64,000 bases of DNA from Xiphophorus maculatus (GCF_002775205.1 NC_036455.1:1-64000), one strand, 5' to 3'. Positions 21,983 through 32,068 are shown, counted from the first letter of the stretch. Notes: generated by a model not told the origin, from the letters alone. Numbers and translations: made by a program.

Positions 21983-24631
21983 CTACGGCTTGTCGCCTCT
22001 GTGAGTCATCATGTGCTGAGTCAAACTAAGTTCGTAAAAAAAACCATTTCCACAGTTCCCACATGAAAAAGGCTTTTCACCAGTGTGAGTCCTCATGTGA
22101 ATAGATAAATTGTGTTTTTGACAAAAACTTTTCCCACAGGTCACACATGAAAACGGCTTTTCACCAGTATGAATCATCATGTGCCGAGTTAAATCGTGTT
22201 TTTGACTAAAACATTTTCCACAATTCACACATGAAAACGGCTTTTCACCAGTATGAATCATGACATGATGAGTTAAATCATGTTTTTTAGTAAAACTTTT
22301 TCCACAGGTGACACATGAAAACAGCTTTTCACCAGTGTGAATCATCATGTGCCGAGTTAAAACGTGTTTATGACTAAAACATTTTCCACAATTCACACAT
22401 GAAAACAGCTTTTCACCTGTGTGAATCCTCATGTGCTGAGATAAATTAGATTTTCCACTAAATCTTTTTCCACATGTCACACATGAAAATAGCTTTTCAC
22501 CAGTGTGAATCATCATGTGCCGAGTTAAAACATGTTTTTGAGTAAAACTTTTTCCACAGGTCACACATGTAAACGGCTTTTCACCCGTATGAGTTCTCAT
22601 ATGAGCATCAAAAACAGATTTGAAAGTCAAACGCTTTTCACAGATGTCACATGAGAAAGGTTTTCTTCTTTCTTGATTTTGGTTCTCAGCTTCAGCAGCT
22701 TCCTGGAAGATGTCTTGGTTCCTGTTTGGTTCTGATTCAGTGTGGTCTGTTTGCTCATCAACAGGAACCACCATGCAGGTATCAGTCTCCTGTTTTAATT
22801 CAATCTGTTCTTCACCCTGACTGCAGTAAACTTCTTTCTCTTCCACTTTTATCTGCTGGTGTTTTAGATCCTCCTGCTCTTCTTTTATCTGATGATCTTC
22901 TGGCTCTTCCTGTTCTTGTTTCACCTGCAGAGGTTCCAACTCCTCCTGGTCCAGAGTGGATCTCCTCTCCTGGTAATAAATGTTACACTGCAGGCAATCT
23001 GGACAAGAAAACAGAGGAAAAAAGCAATCGTTATTTTATTGAAGTAAATGGGAGAAATCGTTCATCGTTTACGACAGAAATGAAATAAATGAAAAAACCC
23101 ACACCGAAAAATTTAAGAGCGTAGACAGAGAGACAGATCAGGCGACAAATCCAGCTGACAATTGGAGAATTCTCAAATGAACGGATATTAAATATTTTTT
23201 ATTTATTATAAAATTAATAATAGTTGCATATGTTGTTAATATTTACGAGTAAATTTTATTATTTCAAGATATTACTTATTTTGGAACTATCATTACTTTT
23301 ATTTGTATTAAAATTTGATTTTAGTTCACTTCATATTTTTGGGGTTTATTTACAGAGTTTATTTGTAGGTTAATAATTGTTTAGTTTTTGTTGCTTTGTG
23401 CTTGTTATTTACTTTGTAAGTTAGACATTAAGAACTGTGGGTCCATTTTCTGTAAGTATAGGGACTGGTATAGGACCAGCACGCACTGGGTTGGGCCTGT
23501 GGGTTTTGACCAGAGCAGGAGAGGAAACAATGAAAAGTAGTGATGGTGAGATGCAGCTTCATGAAGCCCTGAGGAACTCCATCCAATCATTCGACTCATG
23601 AGCCGATGCACCGCGGTGCTTCATTTGCTCTACTGTGACATCAACTGGACAATATATGTAAAATAGGCAACGTGAAAACAACATGAAGCTTTACAATGAA
23701 TAAACAAGTTTAAAATGTTTGTGATTCTGATACATAAATTCTGATTAATCTGGTTGTATGAAACAATGGCTGGATCCAAAAGAAAACTAGAAACAAAAAG
23801 AAAAGAGGGTTGTGATTGGCTTGTTACTCGCTATGTCACCAGGGACAACGATTTATTACTAAAAAATAAAAACTTTAACTGCTCAGGTTTAGGTGAGTTC
23901 TCTGTCTTACCCGCTTCATTACTCGACACATCACTAATGTAAAGTTTGATCTTTGTTATTTGCTTGTCAAACTGGAAAAAATAAACTATAAAAGCAATTT
24001 TCAAGTTTTTTGGACATTGAACTTCTTTTACCTTCGTACGAAGCATCACCTCAGTGCAGCAGTGGCTTGTTGACTGAACTTTTATAGGATGTTTGGTTTG
24101 ACAAACAATCGCCACTACAATTTATTTATTACAAATTATTACATTTTACAGCTACTAACACACTATTATTGTTTCATGCTGTTTGCTTTACTAACCTTGC
24201 GCTGCATTGTTCACATTTCTCCCGTTTTCAAAAGTAAGTTTGATTAGTTAAAGGAGGAAAAGCCATAAAAAGGTCATTTTATTTCTACATCAATAAGCCA
24301 TTTTCACAGCGTAATTGTGATTCCTGCGTTCATTTACCGGTTAACAAAACATTTATACGGGAAAAGAACATTTACTAAAATGATCCTCATACAGAAAGGT
24401 GCAGACATTTAGACCTTAACCTGCATCCAAACGCTGCTGGTTCCTACCTATTCGGTGTAAGATTATCTGGGGCCTCCGGGAGAAATCCAGCAGTCTGCGA
24501 TGATCATCCATCTCTTCCTCCGACTTGACGATGATTTCTTTAAACTCTGTGAATGTTTCTTCAGCAGCAGTTAACGGCTCGTTGATAAACTCGTTTAGAG
24601 AAACAGTCGAACATTCAACCAAACAGACCAT
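21983..24631 (-). CDS. ZNF-B: 8-finger C2H2 zinc-finger protein
   Basis: Exon 1 is 24631-24448 (ATG, 61 codons plus one base) and exon 2 is 22998-21983 (acceptor CTTGTCCAG). They join in phase to give 399 residues. The leader and acidic linker are nearly identical to ZNF-A. There are eight C2H2 fingers from about residue 174 (the first CDICEKRLTFKSVFDAHMRTH, shared with ZNF-A); the last, CGNCGNGFFYELSLTQHMMTH, is slightly off consensus but keeps all zinc ligands. Most non-first fingers differ at the DNA-contact positions from those of ZNF-A, so the binding site should differ. Its start codon lies 9 bp from a (TTC)n tract that carries 17 kb of inserted LINEs, and the upstream region found at units 1, A and C is not next to it. 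It may be silenced, or driven antisense from the LINE 5' end; expression cannot be judged from sequence. Confidence 0.82.
22999..24447 (-). other. Intron of ZNF-B
   Basis: 1449 bp. 23040-24010 matches units 1 and A; 24290-24447 matches again near the donor. Between them, about 1.2 kb present in the other introns is missing and about 270 bp of unrelated sequence (24015-24285) takes its place. Confidence 0.55.
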
Positions 24632-24640
24632 GCGCCATTT

Positions 24641-24657
24641 TCTTCTTCTTCTTCTTC
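24641..24657. repeat. (TTC)n left of LINE array
   Basis: A short uninterrupted TTC run between the ZNF-B start codon and LINE A. It is the left edge of the microsatellite in which the LINE array sits. Confidence 0.85.
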
Positions 24658-24858
24658 GTGTGAGAGGAGGGTGAGTGGAGAGCGGAAGAAGAGTGAGTGA
24701 GAGCGCGAGTGTTTACTGTTCTATCTTTGTTTTTTCTTACTGTTTTTCACTGGGTGTTCATATTACTTGTTTAATTGTTACTTTGTGTTTAGTTTAGTCA
24801 CGCTTTAAGGGGTTTTGTGGGTTTGGGGGTGGCCGTCAGGCCGGCGTCTTCGGACGCC

Positions 24859-26319
24859 ATGGTGGTTGGTGCTGGGAATGTTTTGTCCTCCACGCTGACA
24901 CGGAAGAACGGTATCAAGGTGGGTGCCGGTTCTCCGTGCAGCGTGGAGGACGTCTGTTTGGCGGTGGGTAAAGACATTGGGTATGGGGCAATTAAATCGG
25001 CGGCTAGGATGAACGGGGCGGTTGTTTTGTTTGTTGAAAAGGTGGAACAGGCTCAGCACTTGGTGGAGGTGGGCGTTTCTGTTAATGGCTTGTTTTTGCA
25101 CGTTTCACCTTTAACTTTACCGGCGACTAAAATTACACTTTCAAACGTTCCTCCGTTCATTAGTGACGAGTTTTTAATTAAAGAACTGTCACGACACGGA
25201 AAAGTGGTGTCGCCGATTCGGAAGGTTTTATCTGGTTGTAAGTCACCTCTGCTTAAACATGTTGTGTCGCACAGACGACAGCTGTTTATGTTATTGAATA
25301 GGAGGGATGAGGAGCTAGATTTAAGGTTCCATGTTAAAGTTGATGGATTTGATTATGTGTTGTTTGCTACTTCGTCACATATGAAGTGCTTTGGGTGCGG
25401 TCAGGAAGGCCACATTATAAAAATGTGTCCAGGCAGAGCCGAGCCGGCCCAGCCGGCTTCAGCAGAGCAGCAGCAGCAGCAGCCTGCTGCTGCTGAGCGG
25501 GACAGAGAGCCACTGGGTGAGGCTACGGCGGCGGAGGATTCCGCTACTGACGCGGGTGGACCCGCGTCAGTAGCGGAGGGGGAGCCCACTGCTGACGCAG
25601 AAGTACCTGCGGTGGTGGTAAGAGAGGATGTTGACAGCATTGTTGGGACTGATAGCACGGTAGAAATGAGTGTGTGTGAGAACATTAATGAGAGCAGTGT
25701 GTTGAGTGGTGACGGTGAGAATGGTGAGAAAGGTGAAGGAGTACAGAAAGATAGTGAGCAGAGAGAGCAGGAAAGGGTGAGGGGTGAGAAGGAACAGTTA
25801 GCGGGTGGAGCTCAGGGTGAACAGAGAGAAATGCAGGTAGATGAACAGGATGAAGGAAAGAGTAGTGTAGAGGGGGTGGAGGGAGATGTAGTGGAGAAAG
25901 AGAAAGGACTGACAGATGATGAGAGAGAGGTGGAAGCTTCTGCCCCAATAAAAAGAAGGAGCAAAAGAAAGAACGTGGTGGCTGCTGCACAAGCTAGCAA
26001 ACAGGCCTGCAAGCTAACTGCAGACAAAAAAGACGGGTCAGACAGCAGTGATGCTGAGAGCTGGTTTTCAGACACCAGCGATGTATCGGTTACTCAGTCA
26101 AGTACCAAAGAACCGAGATACCCTGTTGAGGCTTTTCGCATCTTTTTACGCCAAACGAAAGGCTTGAAAGGTGTTAAACTCGAGAGTTATTTTCCAAATC
26201 TGAGAATGTTTTATTTTTCTGCCCGATATCACATAAGGAACAGAGAGTTGTCCGGTTTTGCGGACACAGAAGTGTTTAGACTGAAAAAAATAATGTCTAA
26301 GGTCAGAAAACAATTCTGA
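24859..26319 (+). CDS. LINE A ORF1: RNA-binding protein with CCHC knuckle
   Basis: 486 residues from the ATG in a good context (GCCATGG); a longer frame from 24817 would need a GTG start. The N-terminal half has an RRM-like stretch (KITLSNVPPFISDEFLIKEL), then one CCHC zinc knuckle from about residue 177 (CFGCGQEGHIIKMC). After this comes a long low-complexity part rich in Gln, Ala, Glu and Gly, then a conserved basic C-terminus (RYPVEAFRIFLRQTKGLKGV). It should bind the LINE RNA to form the ribonucleoprotein. Stop TGA at 26317; ORF2 opens 5 nt later. It contains the perfect hairpin at 25540-25577. The low-complexity part differs strongly from B and C, the two ends much less. Confidence 0.85.
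   Translation: MVVGAGNVLSSTLTRKNGIKVGAGSPCSVEDVCLAVGKDIGYGAIKSAARMNGAVVLFVEKVEQAQHLVEVGVSVNGLFLHVSPLTLPATKITLSNVPPFISDEFLIKELSRHGKVVSPIRKVLSGCKSPLLKHVVSHRRQLFMLLNRRDEELDLRFHVKVDGFDYVLFATSSHMKCFGCGQEGHIIKMCPGRAEPAQPASAEQQQQQPAAAERDREPLGEATAAEDSATDAGGPASVAEGEPTADAEVPAVVVREDVDSIVGTDSTVEMSVCENINESSVLSGDGENGEKGEGVQKDSEQREQERVRGEKEQLAGGAQGEQREMQVDEQDEGKSSVEGVEGDVVEKEKGLTDDEREVEASAPIKRRSKRKNVVAAAQASKQACKLTADKKDGSDSSDAESWFSDTSDVSVTQSSTKEPRYPVEAFRIFLRQTKGLKGVKLESYFPNLRMFYFSARYHIRNRELSGFADTEVFRLKKIMSKVRKQF
25540..25577. repeat. 18-bp-arm hairpin inside LINE A ORF1
   Basis: Perfect inverted repeat: arm tccgctactgacgcgggt, two-base loop gg, complementary arm. It is GC-rich and within coding sequence (about residues 228-240). 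It is not present in LINE B or C. Confidence 0.9.
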
Positions 26320-26324
26320 GCATT

Positions 26325-29300
26325 ATGATGTATGACATGATTTCATTTTTTTCCTTAGTTTGTTGTGTGTTTTTTTTTAACCCCCTACCCAGGATGGATT
26401 CTTTTAAAGTGGCATCTTTAAATCTTAATGGGGCAAGGGAGGCGGGAAAACGGGCATTAATTTATCAAATGATGAACCAGAAAAAGATTGACATCATTTA
26501 TTTGCAAGAAACACATAGTGATTGTAATACTGAAACGGACTGGGGTAGAGAGTGGGGAGGAGAGGTGGTGTTGAGCCACGGCACCTCACAGAGTGCGGGA
26601 GTAGGCTTCCTCTTCTCCAAAGCTTTCACCCCGAATTCCATGGACATTGAACACGTTGTTCAGGGGAGGTGTCTTTTAGTTAGAGCTTGTTTTGATCATT
26701 TTAGCCTGGTTTTTATTAATGTTTATGCTCCCATTGTCAATACAGAGAAAAGGCGTTTTTTTGAGAAAATTGGGGAAAGGTTGGGAGATTGTGGGTCAGA
26801 GGATTATGTTTTTATAGGTGGGGATTTTAATTGCACTGAAAATGATGTTTTAGATCGAAACCATGCAGAGCCTCATCCGGCAGCCCAACACGTTTTGAGG
26901 CAGCTGGTCTCATCTCACGGCCTGGTGGATGTATGGAGAAGGATGCACGCAGGCTCCAGGCAGTACACATGGTCCCACATTAAAGAGAACCGTATCATTT
27001 TAGCTAGACTTGATCGTATTTATTGTTTTAAACATCATTTTAATGTGTTTAGAACATGTCAGATTGTGCCGGTTGCCTTCACAGATCATTCGTTGCTCCT
27101 AGGTGCTGTGTTTATTAGAAACATCTTACCTAAAAGCGCGTACTGGCATTTTAATTCGATTTTAACTCATGACTGTAGTTTTAAGGAAGTTTTATGTCAT
27201 TTTTGGATTGGTTTTAGACAGAAAAAGTCTGATTTTACCTGTCTGAGACAATGGTGGGATTATGGGAAGGTCCAAATTAAGCTGCTGAGTCAACAACACA
27301 CTGTTAATGCCACTCGAGACATCACCGGATCTATTAGAGATCTGGAGATGAACATTGTGGACTTAGAACGCCTTAGTGACTCCACTGGAAATCGAGAGTA
27401 TATTGAAGCTCTTAAATCTAAAAGGCTAGTCTTAGCCAACCTGTTGGAGAATAAAGTCCAAGGCGCATTGGTCAGATCTCGGGTGCAGAACATCGCAGAG
27501 ATGGATGCTCCCTCCAGCTTTTTCTTCGGCTTGGAGAGGAAACACGGGCAGAGGAAGCAGATACATTCGTTGATGTCGGACGCGGGGCAGCAACTGAGTG
27601 AGCCAGGACAGATCAGGAGGAGGGCGGTGGAGTTCTACAGTTCCCTATATCGTAGTGAGTACGAGGAAGATGAGGAATTGTATGAGGAGTTTTGTAGTAA
27701 ACTGCCTCAGGTCTCTGAGGAGACTAACGCTGACCTGGAACGCCCTCTGGGGCTCCAGGAGCTCCACGCCGCTCTCCTTAGTATGCAGGGTCAGAGGTCC
27801 CCGGGCGTTGACGGGCTCACTGTAGAGTTCTATAAGGCCTACTGGGACCTTCTGGCCCAAGACTTGCTTGAGGTGTACACCGAAAGTCTGCAAACCGGCT
27901 CACTCCCCCTGTCGTGCCGCAGGGCGGTAATCACCCTGCTGCCCAAGAAGGGCAACTTGCAGGAAATAAAGAACTGGCGCCCCGTGTCCCTCCTCTGCAC
28001 CGATTATAAGATCCTCTCCAAGGCCCTGGCCACCAGGTTAGGGAAAGCTATGGAGCAGGTCATCCACCGGGATCAGACTTATTGCGTCCCCAGCAGGTCC
28101 ATGGTAGATAACATTTACCTAATTCGGGATGTTTTGGAGGTCTCTGGTTCATTGGGTTTACAGACTGGCTTGATTTCATTGGATCAAGAAAAGGCGTTTG
28201 ACCGCGTTGAACACGGCTTCCTCTGGAAAACCATGGGGAGGTTTGGGTTCGGCGAGGGTCTGATCGCCATGATCCAGGTGCTGTACAGTGGCATTGAAAG
28301 TGTGTTGAAGGTCAACGGTAGCCTGTGTGCTCCTTTTAGGGTGCGTAGAGGCGTCCGACAGGGCTGTGCGCTGTCGGGGATGCTCTATGCACTCTCCCTG
28401 GAACCCCTCCTCCGGAAAATTCGCTCAAATGTTCATGGTTTGGTTTTACCTGGTTTTATAAACAATAGGGTTTTATCTGCTTATGCTGATGATGTTGTTG
28501 TTTTTATTAGAGACCAACAGGATATCAGTGTTTTAACCAAGATTACGGACCAGTTCTCTGTTTTATCTGCTGCGAGGGTGAACTGGGGCAAGAGCGAAGC
28601 CCTGGCTGTCGGTGAGTGGTCCACGGGGCTCCCGGTTCTCCCTCAAGGTTTGATATGGAAAAGAGATGGTTTTAAGTACCTTGGTGTATTTTTAGGCAGT
28701 ACAGAAATTGTAAAAAAGAACTGGAAAAACACTGAACAAAAAATACAAAACAAACTGTCAAAGTGGAAGTGGTTGCACTCGCAGATGTCGTATCGAGGCA
28801 GAGTGCTTGTATTGAATAATCTTGTCGCTTCCCAGCTGTGGCATAAACTGGCGGTGTTGGAGCCACCATCCGGCCTACTTATGAAGGTCCAGGCAGAGAT
28901 GGTTAAGTTCTTCTGGAACGGTCTACACTGGGTGCCGCAATCTGTGTTGTTTTTACCGAGAGAGGAGGGGGGTCAGGGCCTTGTCCACCTGGCTAGTAGA
29001 ACGGCGACATTTCGTTTACAGTTTGTACAGAAGTATTTGACGAGATTTCCTGTGTGGAAAGATGTGGCCAGTTGCATTCTTAGACGTGTGAACTTTCTTG
29101 GGCTGGATGCTGCTTTGTTTTTGACTGATTTTAGTTTTTTAAAGTTAAAAGGGCTACCCCTGTTTTATCAGAGTGTTTTTAAATCGTGTGCCTTTTTTAA
29201 CTTACACAGATCAAACACGAATGATTCACTGTATTGGCTTTTAGAGGAGCCCTTAGTGTGCGGCGCACGGCTGGATGTAGCAGACAGCACAGTGCCGGGT

Positions 29301-30269
29301 GTCGCTGGAATGCTGTCCAGGGCCGGAACAGTGACCCTGCAGCACCTGATACAGGTGGCTGGACCGGACTTTGAAAACGTCCAAGAGGTCGCTTCGACGT
29401 TGGGGGTCCGGTCTGCCAGATTTACGCGACGTTTTCTGGAAAGAGTGAGAGAGCGCCTGACGGCTGAGGAGAGACGACTCCTGCAGCGGTACGTCGCAGA
29501 GGAGTGTCATCCGGATCCGTCTGATTCTTTTCCAGATGTGCTTTTAGATCCGGACTTTGAAGAAGACGGCGGCCCCCTCCTTAAGGGGAACAAACTGGAT
29601 CTGTGTAAGACAGACTCGAAAGTACTGTACAGATGCTACATTAAGATTCTGAACAAAAGGACTCTGTACAGAAGGCCCGTTAGCGTGTGGACCGACAGAT
29701 TCGGAGGATCTCGGCCACAATGGAGGACTTTGTACAAGCCTCCAATACGAAAAAGGACTGGCGATATGCAGTGGAGGATACTGCACGGTGCCATTGCCAC
29801 AACCTCGTTTTTGGCGATCATCAGTCCCGGCGTGGTGAATGAGTGTCCTTTCTGCAGGTTATCTGAGAGTGTTTTTCATGTTTTTATAGATTGTGCACGA
29901 TTACCTGTGTTTTTCACTGTGCTGTCGACATTTTTTAGTCTTTTTAGTGTAGTTTTCACCAGTTCTGTTTTTATTAATGGGTTTCCTCACAGTAAAGCCA
30001 CAAGATTTAAGTCACGGATTTTAAATTATTTATTATCAGAAGCCAAGATGGCTATTTATTTAACTCGACGTGATAAGATGCAGGCTGGACCTCATTTGAG
30101 TATTATTGATGTGTGGAAGATTAACGTGAAAGCCAGACTGAGGCTGGAGTTTTGTTTTTACAAAGCTACCGGGAACCTCAAAGAGTTTGTGGACCTGTGG
30201 GGGTTTGAAAACAGACTGTGTTCCATTTCAGAACAGAACGAATTAGAATATAACAAATTATTATTATAA
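26325..30269 (+). CDS. LINE A ORF2: endonuclease-reverse transcriptase
   Basis: 1314 residues from 26325; the family-conserved start is probably Met24 (MDSFKVASLNLNGARE). Domains: AP-type endonuclease (SLNLNGA, QETHSD with the metal-binding Glu near residue 62, GGDFNCTEN, TDHSLL); reverse transcriptase beginning around SPGVDGL, with KAFDRVEHG, RRGVRQGCALSG and the catalytic YADD at residues 720-723; and a C-terminal Cys/His cluster near residue 1174 (CPFCRLSESVFHVFIDC) as in L1/Tx1 proteins. It should nick TTC repeats and prime cDNA synthesis there. The frame is fully open and all active-site residues seen are intact. Confidence 0.9.
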   Translation: MMYDMISFFSLVCCVFFFNPLPRMDSFKVASLNLNGAREAGKRALIYQMMNQKKIDIIYLQETHSDCNTETDWGREWGGEVVLSHGTSQSAGVGFLFSKAFTPNSMDIEHVVQGRCLLVRACFDHFSLVFINVYAPIVNTEKRRFFEKIGERLGDCGSEDYVFIGGDFNCTENDVLDRNHAEPHPAAQHVLRQLVSSHGLVDVWRRMHAGSRQYTWSHIKENRIILARLDRIYCFKHHFNVFRTCQIVPVAFTDHSLLLGAVFIRNILPKSAYWHFNSILTHDCSFKEVLCHFWIGFRQKKSDFTCLRQWWDYGKVQIKLLSQQHTVNATRDITGSIRDLEMNIVDLERLSDSTGNREYIEALKSKRLVLANLLENKVQGALVRSRVQNIAEMDAPSSFFFGLERKHGQRKQIHSLMSDAGQQLSEPGQIRRRAVEFYSSLYRSEYEEDEELYEEFCSKLPQVSEETNADLERPLGLQELHAALLSMQGQRSPGVDGLTVEFYKAYWDLLAQDLLEVYTESLQTGSLPLSCRRAVITLLPKKGNLQEIKNWRPVSLLCTDYKILSKALATRLGKAMEQVIHRDQTYCVPSRSMVDNIYLIRDVLEVSGSLGLQTGLISLDQEKAFDRVEHGFLWKTMGRFGFGEGLIAMIQVLYSGIESVLKVNGSLCAPFRVRRGVRQGCALSGMLYALSLEPLLRKIRSNVHGLVLPGFINNRVLSAYADDVVVFIRDQQDISVLTKITDQFSVLSAARVNWGKSEALAVGEWSTGLPVLPQGLIWKRDGFKYLGVFLGSTEIVKKNWKNTEQKIQNKLSKWKWLHSQMSYRGRVLVLNNLVASQLWHKLAVLEPPSGLLMKVQAEMVKFFWNGLHWVPQSVLFLPREEGGQGLVHLASRTATFRLQFVQKYLTRFPVWKDVASCILRRVNFLGLDAALFLTDFSFLKLKGLPLFYQSVFKSCAFFNLHRSNTNDSLYWLLEEPLVCGARLDVADSTVPGVAGMLSRAGTVTLQHLIQVAGPDFENVQEVASTLGVRSARFTRRFLERVRERLTAEERRLLQRYVAEECHPDPSDSFPDVLLDPDFEEDGGPLLKGNKLDLCKTDSKVLYRCYIKILNKRTLYRRPVSVWTDRFGGSRPQWRTLYKPPIRKRTGDMQWRILHGAIATTSFLAIISPGVVNECPFCRLSESVFHVFIDCARLPVFFTVLSTFFSLFSVVFTSSVFINGFPHSKATRFKSRILNYLLSEAKMAIYLTRRDKMQAGPHLSIIDVWKINVKARLRLEFCFYKATGNLKEFVDLWGFENRLCSISEQNELEYNKLLL

Positions 30270-30344
30270 ATGACAGTTATTGTGCTGCTGATTGTTTGAT
30301 TTGATTTTTATTGTTTAATAAATGTTGTGTTAAAAATCAAAAAT

Positions 30345-30381
30345 CTTCTTCTTCTTCTTCTTCTTCTTCTTCTTCTTCTTC
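30345..30381. repeat. (TTC)n between LINE A and B
   Basis: About 37 bp of uninterrupted TTC repeats joining the 3' end of A to the 5' end of B. Confidence 0.95.
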
Positions 30382-30601
30382 GTGTGAGAGGAGGGTGAGT
30401 GGAGAGCGGAAGAAGAGTGAGAGAGAGAGCGAGTGTGTACTTTTCTATCTTTGTTTTGTCTTACTGTTTTTCACTAGGTGTTTTGTTTTTCATTTGTTTA
30501 ATTGTGTTTTTGTGTTAGTTGGTCACATTTTAGGGGGGGTTTTCGTTTAGTTTAGGTGTGGCCGTCGGGCGTGCCTGGCTTGCCGGCGTCTGACGGCAAC
30601 A

Positions 30602-32068
30602 ATGGTGGGTGTTGTCGGTGGTGGGTTTTTCTCCACGCTGACACGGAAGAACGGTATCAAGGTGGGTGCTGGTTCTCCGTGCAGCGTGGAGGAAGTTTGT
30701 TTGGCTGTAGGGGAAATGATTGGACACGGGAATATAAGGTCGGCGGCACGAATGAATGGAGCGGTGGTATTGTTTGTTGCAAAAGTGGAACATGCACAAC
30801 AGGTGGTGGAAAAAGGTGTGTCGGTGAATGGGTTATTTTTACAAGTTACACCGCTCACGCTACCAGCCACTAAGATAATGTTGTCAAATATACCCCCTTT
30901 TATCAGCGACGAGTTCTTGATAAAAGAATTGTCGAGGCACGGCAAAGTGGTGTCACCGATCAAAAAAATCCCTTCCGGGTGTAAATCACCGCTACTGAAA
31001 CATGTTGTTTCTCATCGGAGACAATTATTCATGATTTTGAATAAAAAAGATGAGGAAATGAATTTGCGGTTTCACGTTAGAGTGGATGATTTTGATTATG
31101 TGCTGTTTGCAACATCAGGTCAGATGAAATGCTTTGGATGTGGACAGGAGGGCCACGTAATAAAAATGTGCCCGGATAAGGCAGAGTCGGCCAGGCCGGA
31201 TTCAGAAAAGCAGCAACCCGCTGCTGCTGAGCAGAGTGGGGGAACAGGCAGCGAGGTTGTTGTGGAGGGAGAACTTGCTGCTGCTGCAGCAGCGGAGAAG
31301 CCAGCTGCTGCTGAAGCGGCGGGGGAACCCGACGCCGCGGTGGGGGATTTGGGGGCAGCGGAGGAGGTGGTGGTGGAAGCCACTGTTGAGGGGTCAATAG
31401 AGGATAGTAGTAGGAGTGTGTATGCGGAAAAAGATGAGAGCACGGTGGTGTGTGGAGGTGGGACAATTGGTGATGCAGGTGAGAGTGTAGAGGGGGGAGG
31501 AGGTGATGTACAGGAAGAGCAGGAGGGAGTGCAGGATGATGTGGAACATCTAGTGTGTGGAGACAAGGGGGAGAGAGGAGAAGTGCAGGCGCATGAACAG
31601 GTTGAAGGAAAATATAGTGAAAAGTCGGTTAAAGGAGGTGGAGAAGAGAGGGATATGGGTGGGGCGGAGAAAGAGATGGATTTAGAGGTTTGTTATTCAG
31701 CAAAGAGGCGAAGTAAAAGGAGAAATGTGGTTACTGCTGAACAGGCTAGTAAGCAAGCTAGTAAGTTAGCTGTAGAAAGGAAAGAGGTGTCGGAGAGCAG
31801 TGATGAAGAGAGCTGGTTTTCCGACACCAGTGAGGTTTCAATGTCACAAGCAAGCAAAGAACCAAGGTACCCGGTGGAATTATTCAAGACCTTTTTAAAA
31901 CAAACAAAAGGATTAAAAGGAATAAAACTTGAAAGCTATTTCCCTGATCTAAAAATATTTTATTTCTCTGCGAGGCATTATGTAAAAAACAAAGAGGTGT
32001 CAGGTTTTACAAATACAGAGGTTTTTAGGTTAAAGAAAATAATGACCAAAGCCAGAAAACAGTTTTAA
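30602..32068 (+). CDS. LINE B ORF1: RNA-binding protein with CCHC knuckle
   Basis: 488 residues with an RRM-like segment (KIMLSNIPPFISDEFLIKEL), a CCHC knuckle from residue 177 (CFGCGQEGHVIKMC), an Ala/Glu/Gly-rich variable region, and a basic C-terminus. The start ATG (AACAATGG) lies just after the 5' UTR. It differs from the ORF1 of C at one residue (Val4 against Gly4). Its TAA stop shares its last A with the ORF2 ATG (TAATG), which points to termination-reinitiation for ORF2. Confidence 0.85.
   Translation: MVGVVGGGFFSTLTRKNGIKVGAGSPCSVEEVCLAVGEMIGHGNIRSAARMNGAVVLFVAKVEHAQQVVEKGVSVNGLFLQVTPLTLPATKIMLSNIPPFISDEFLIKELSRHGKVVSPIKKIPSGCKSPLLKHVVSHRRQLFMILNKKDEEMNLRFHVRVDDFDYVLFATSGQMKCFGCGQEGHVIKMCPDKAESARPDSEKQQPAAAEQSGGTGSEVVVEGELAAAAAAEKPAAAEAAGEPDAAVGDLGAAEEVVVEATVEGSIEDSSRSVYAEKDESTVVCGGGTIGDAGESVEGGGGDVQEEQEGVQDDVEHLVCGDKGERGEVQAHEQVEGKYSEKSVKGGGEERDMGGAEKEMDLEVCYSAKRRSKRRNVVTAEQASKQASKLAVERKEVSESSDEESWFSDTSEVSMSQASKEPRYPVELFKTFLKQTKGLKGIKLESYFPDLKIFYFSARHYVKNKEVSGFTNTEVFRLKKIMTKARKQF

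Larger units (their letters stand above)
24658..30344 (+). mobile_element. LINE A: full-length Tx1-clade LINE in (TTC)n
   Basis: About 5.69 kb, starting GTGTGAGAGGAGGG directly after a TTC run and ending AAAAATCAAAAAT directly before the next. Layout: 5' UTR of about 200 nt, ORF1, ORF2, and a 75-nt 3' UTR. The proteins mark the Tx1 group of L1-type elements, whose members are often sequence-specific; fish families that target TTC repeats (Koshi, from memory) are the best match. It has no poly-A tail; the TTC repeat itself takes that place. Both ORFs are open. Its proteins differ clearly from those of B and C. Confidence 0.88.

Noticed and set aside
25401-26075. Minus-strand open frames inside LINE A ORF1 (and equivalents in B and C), rich in Ser/Pro/His
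   Set aside because: They are antisense shadows of the acidic low-complexity region of ORF1.
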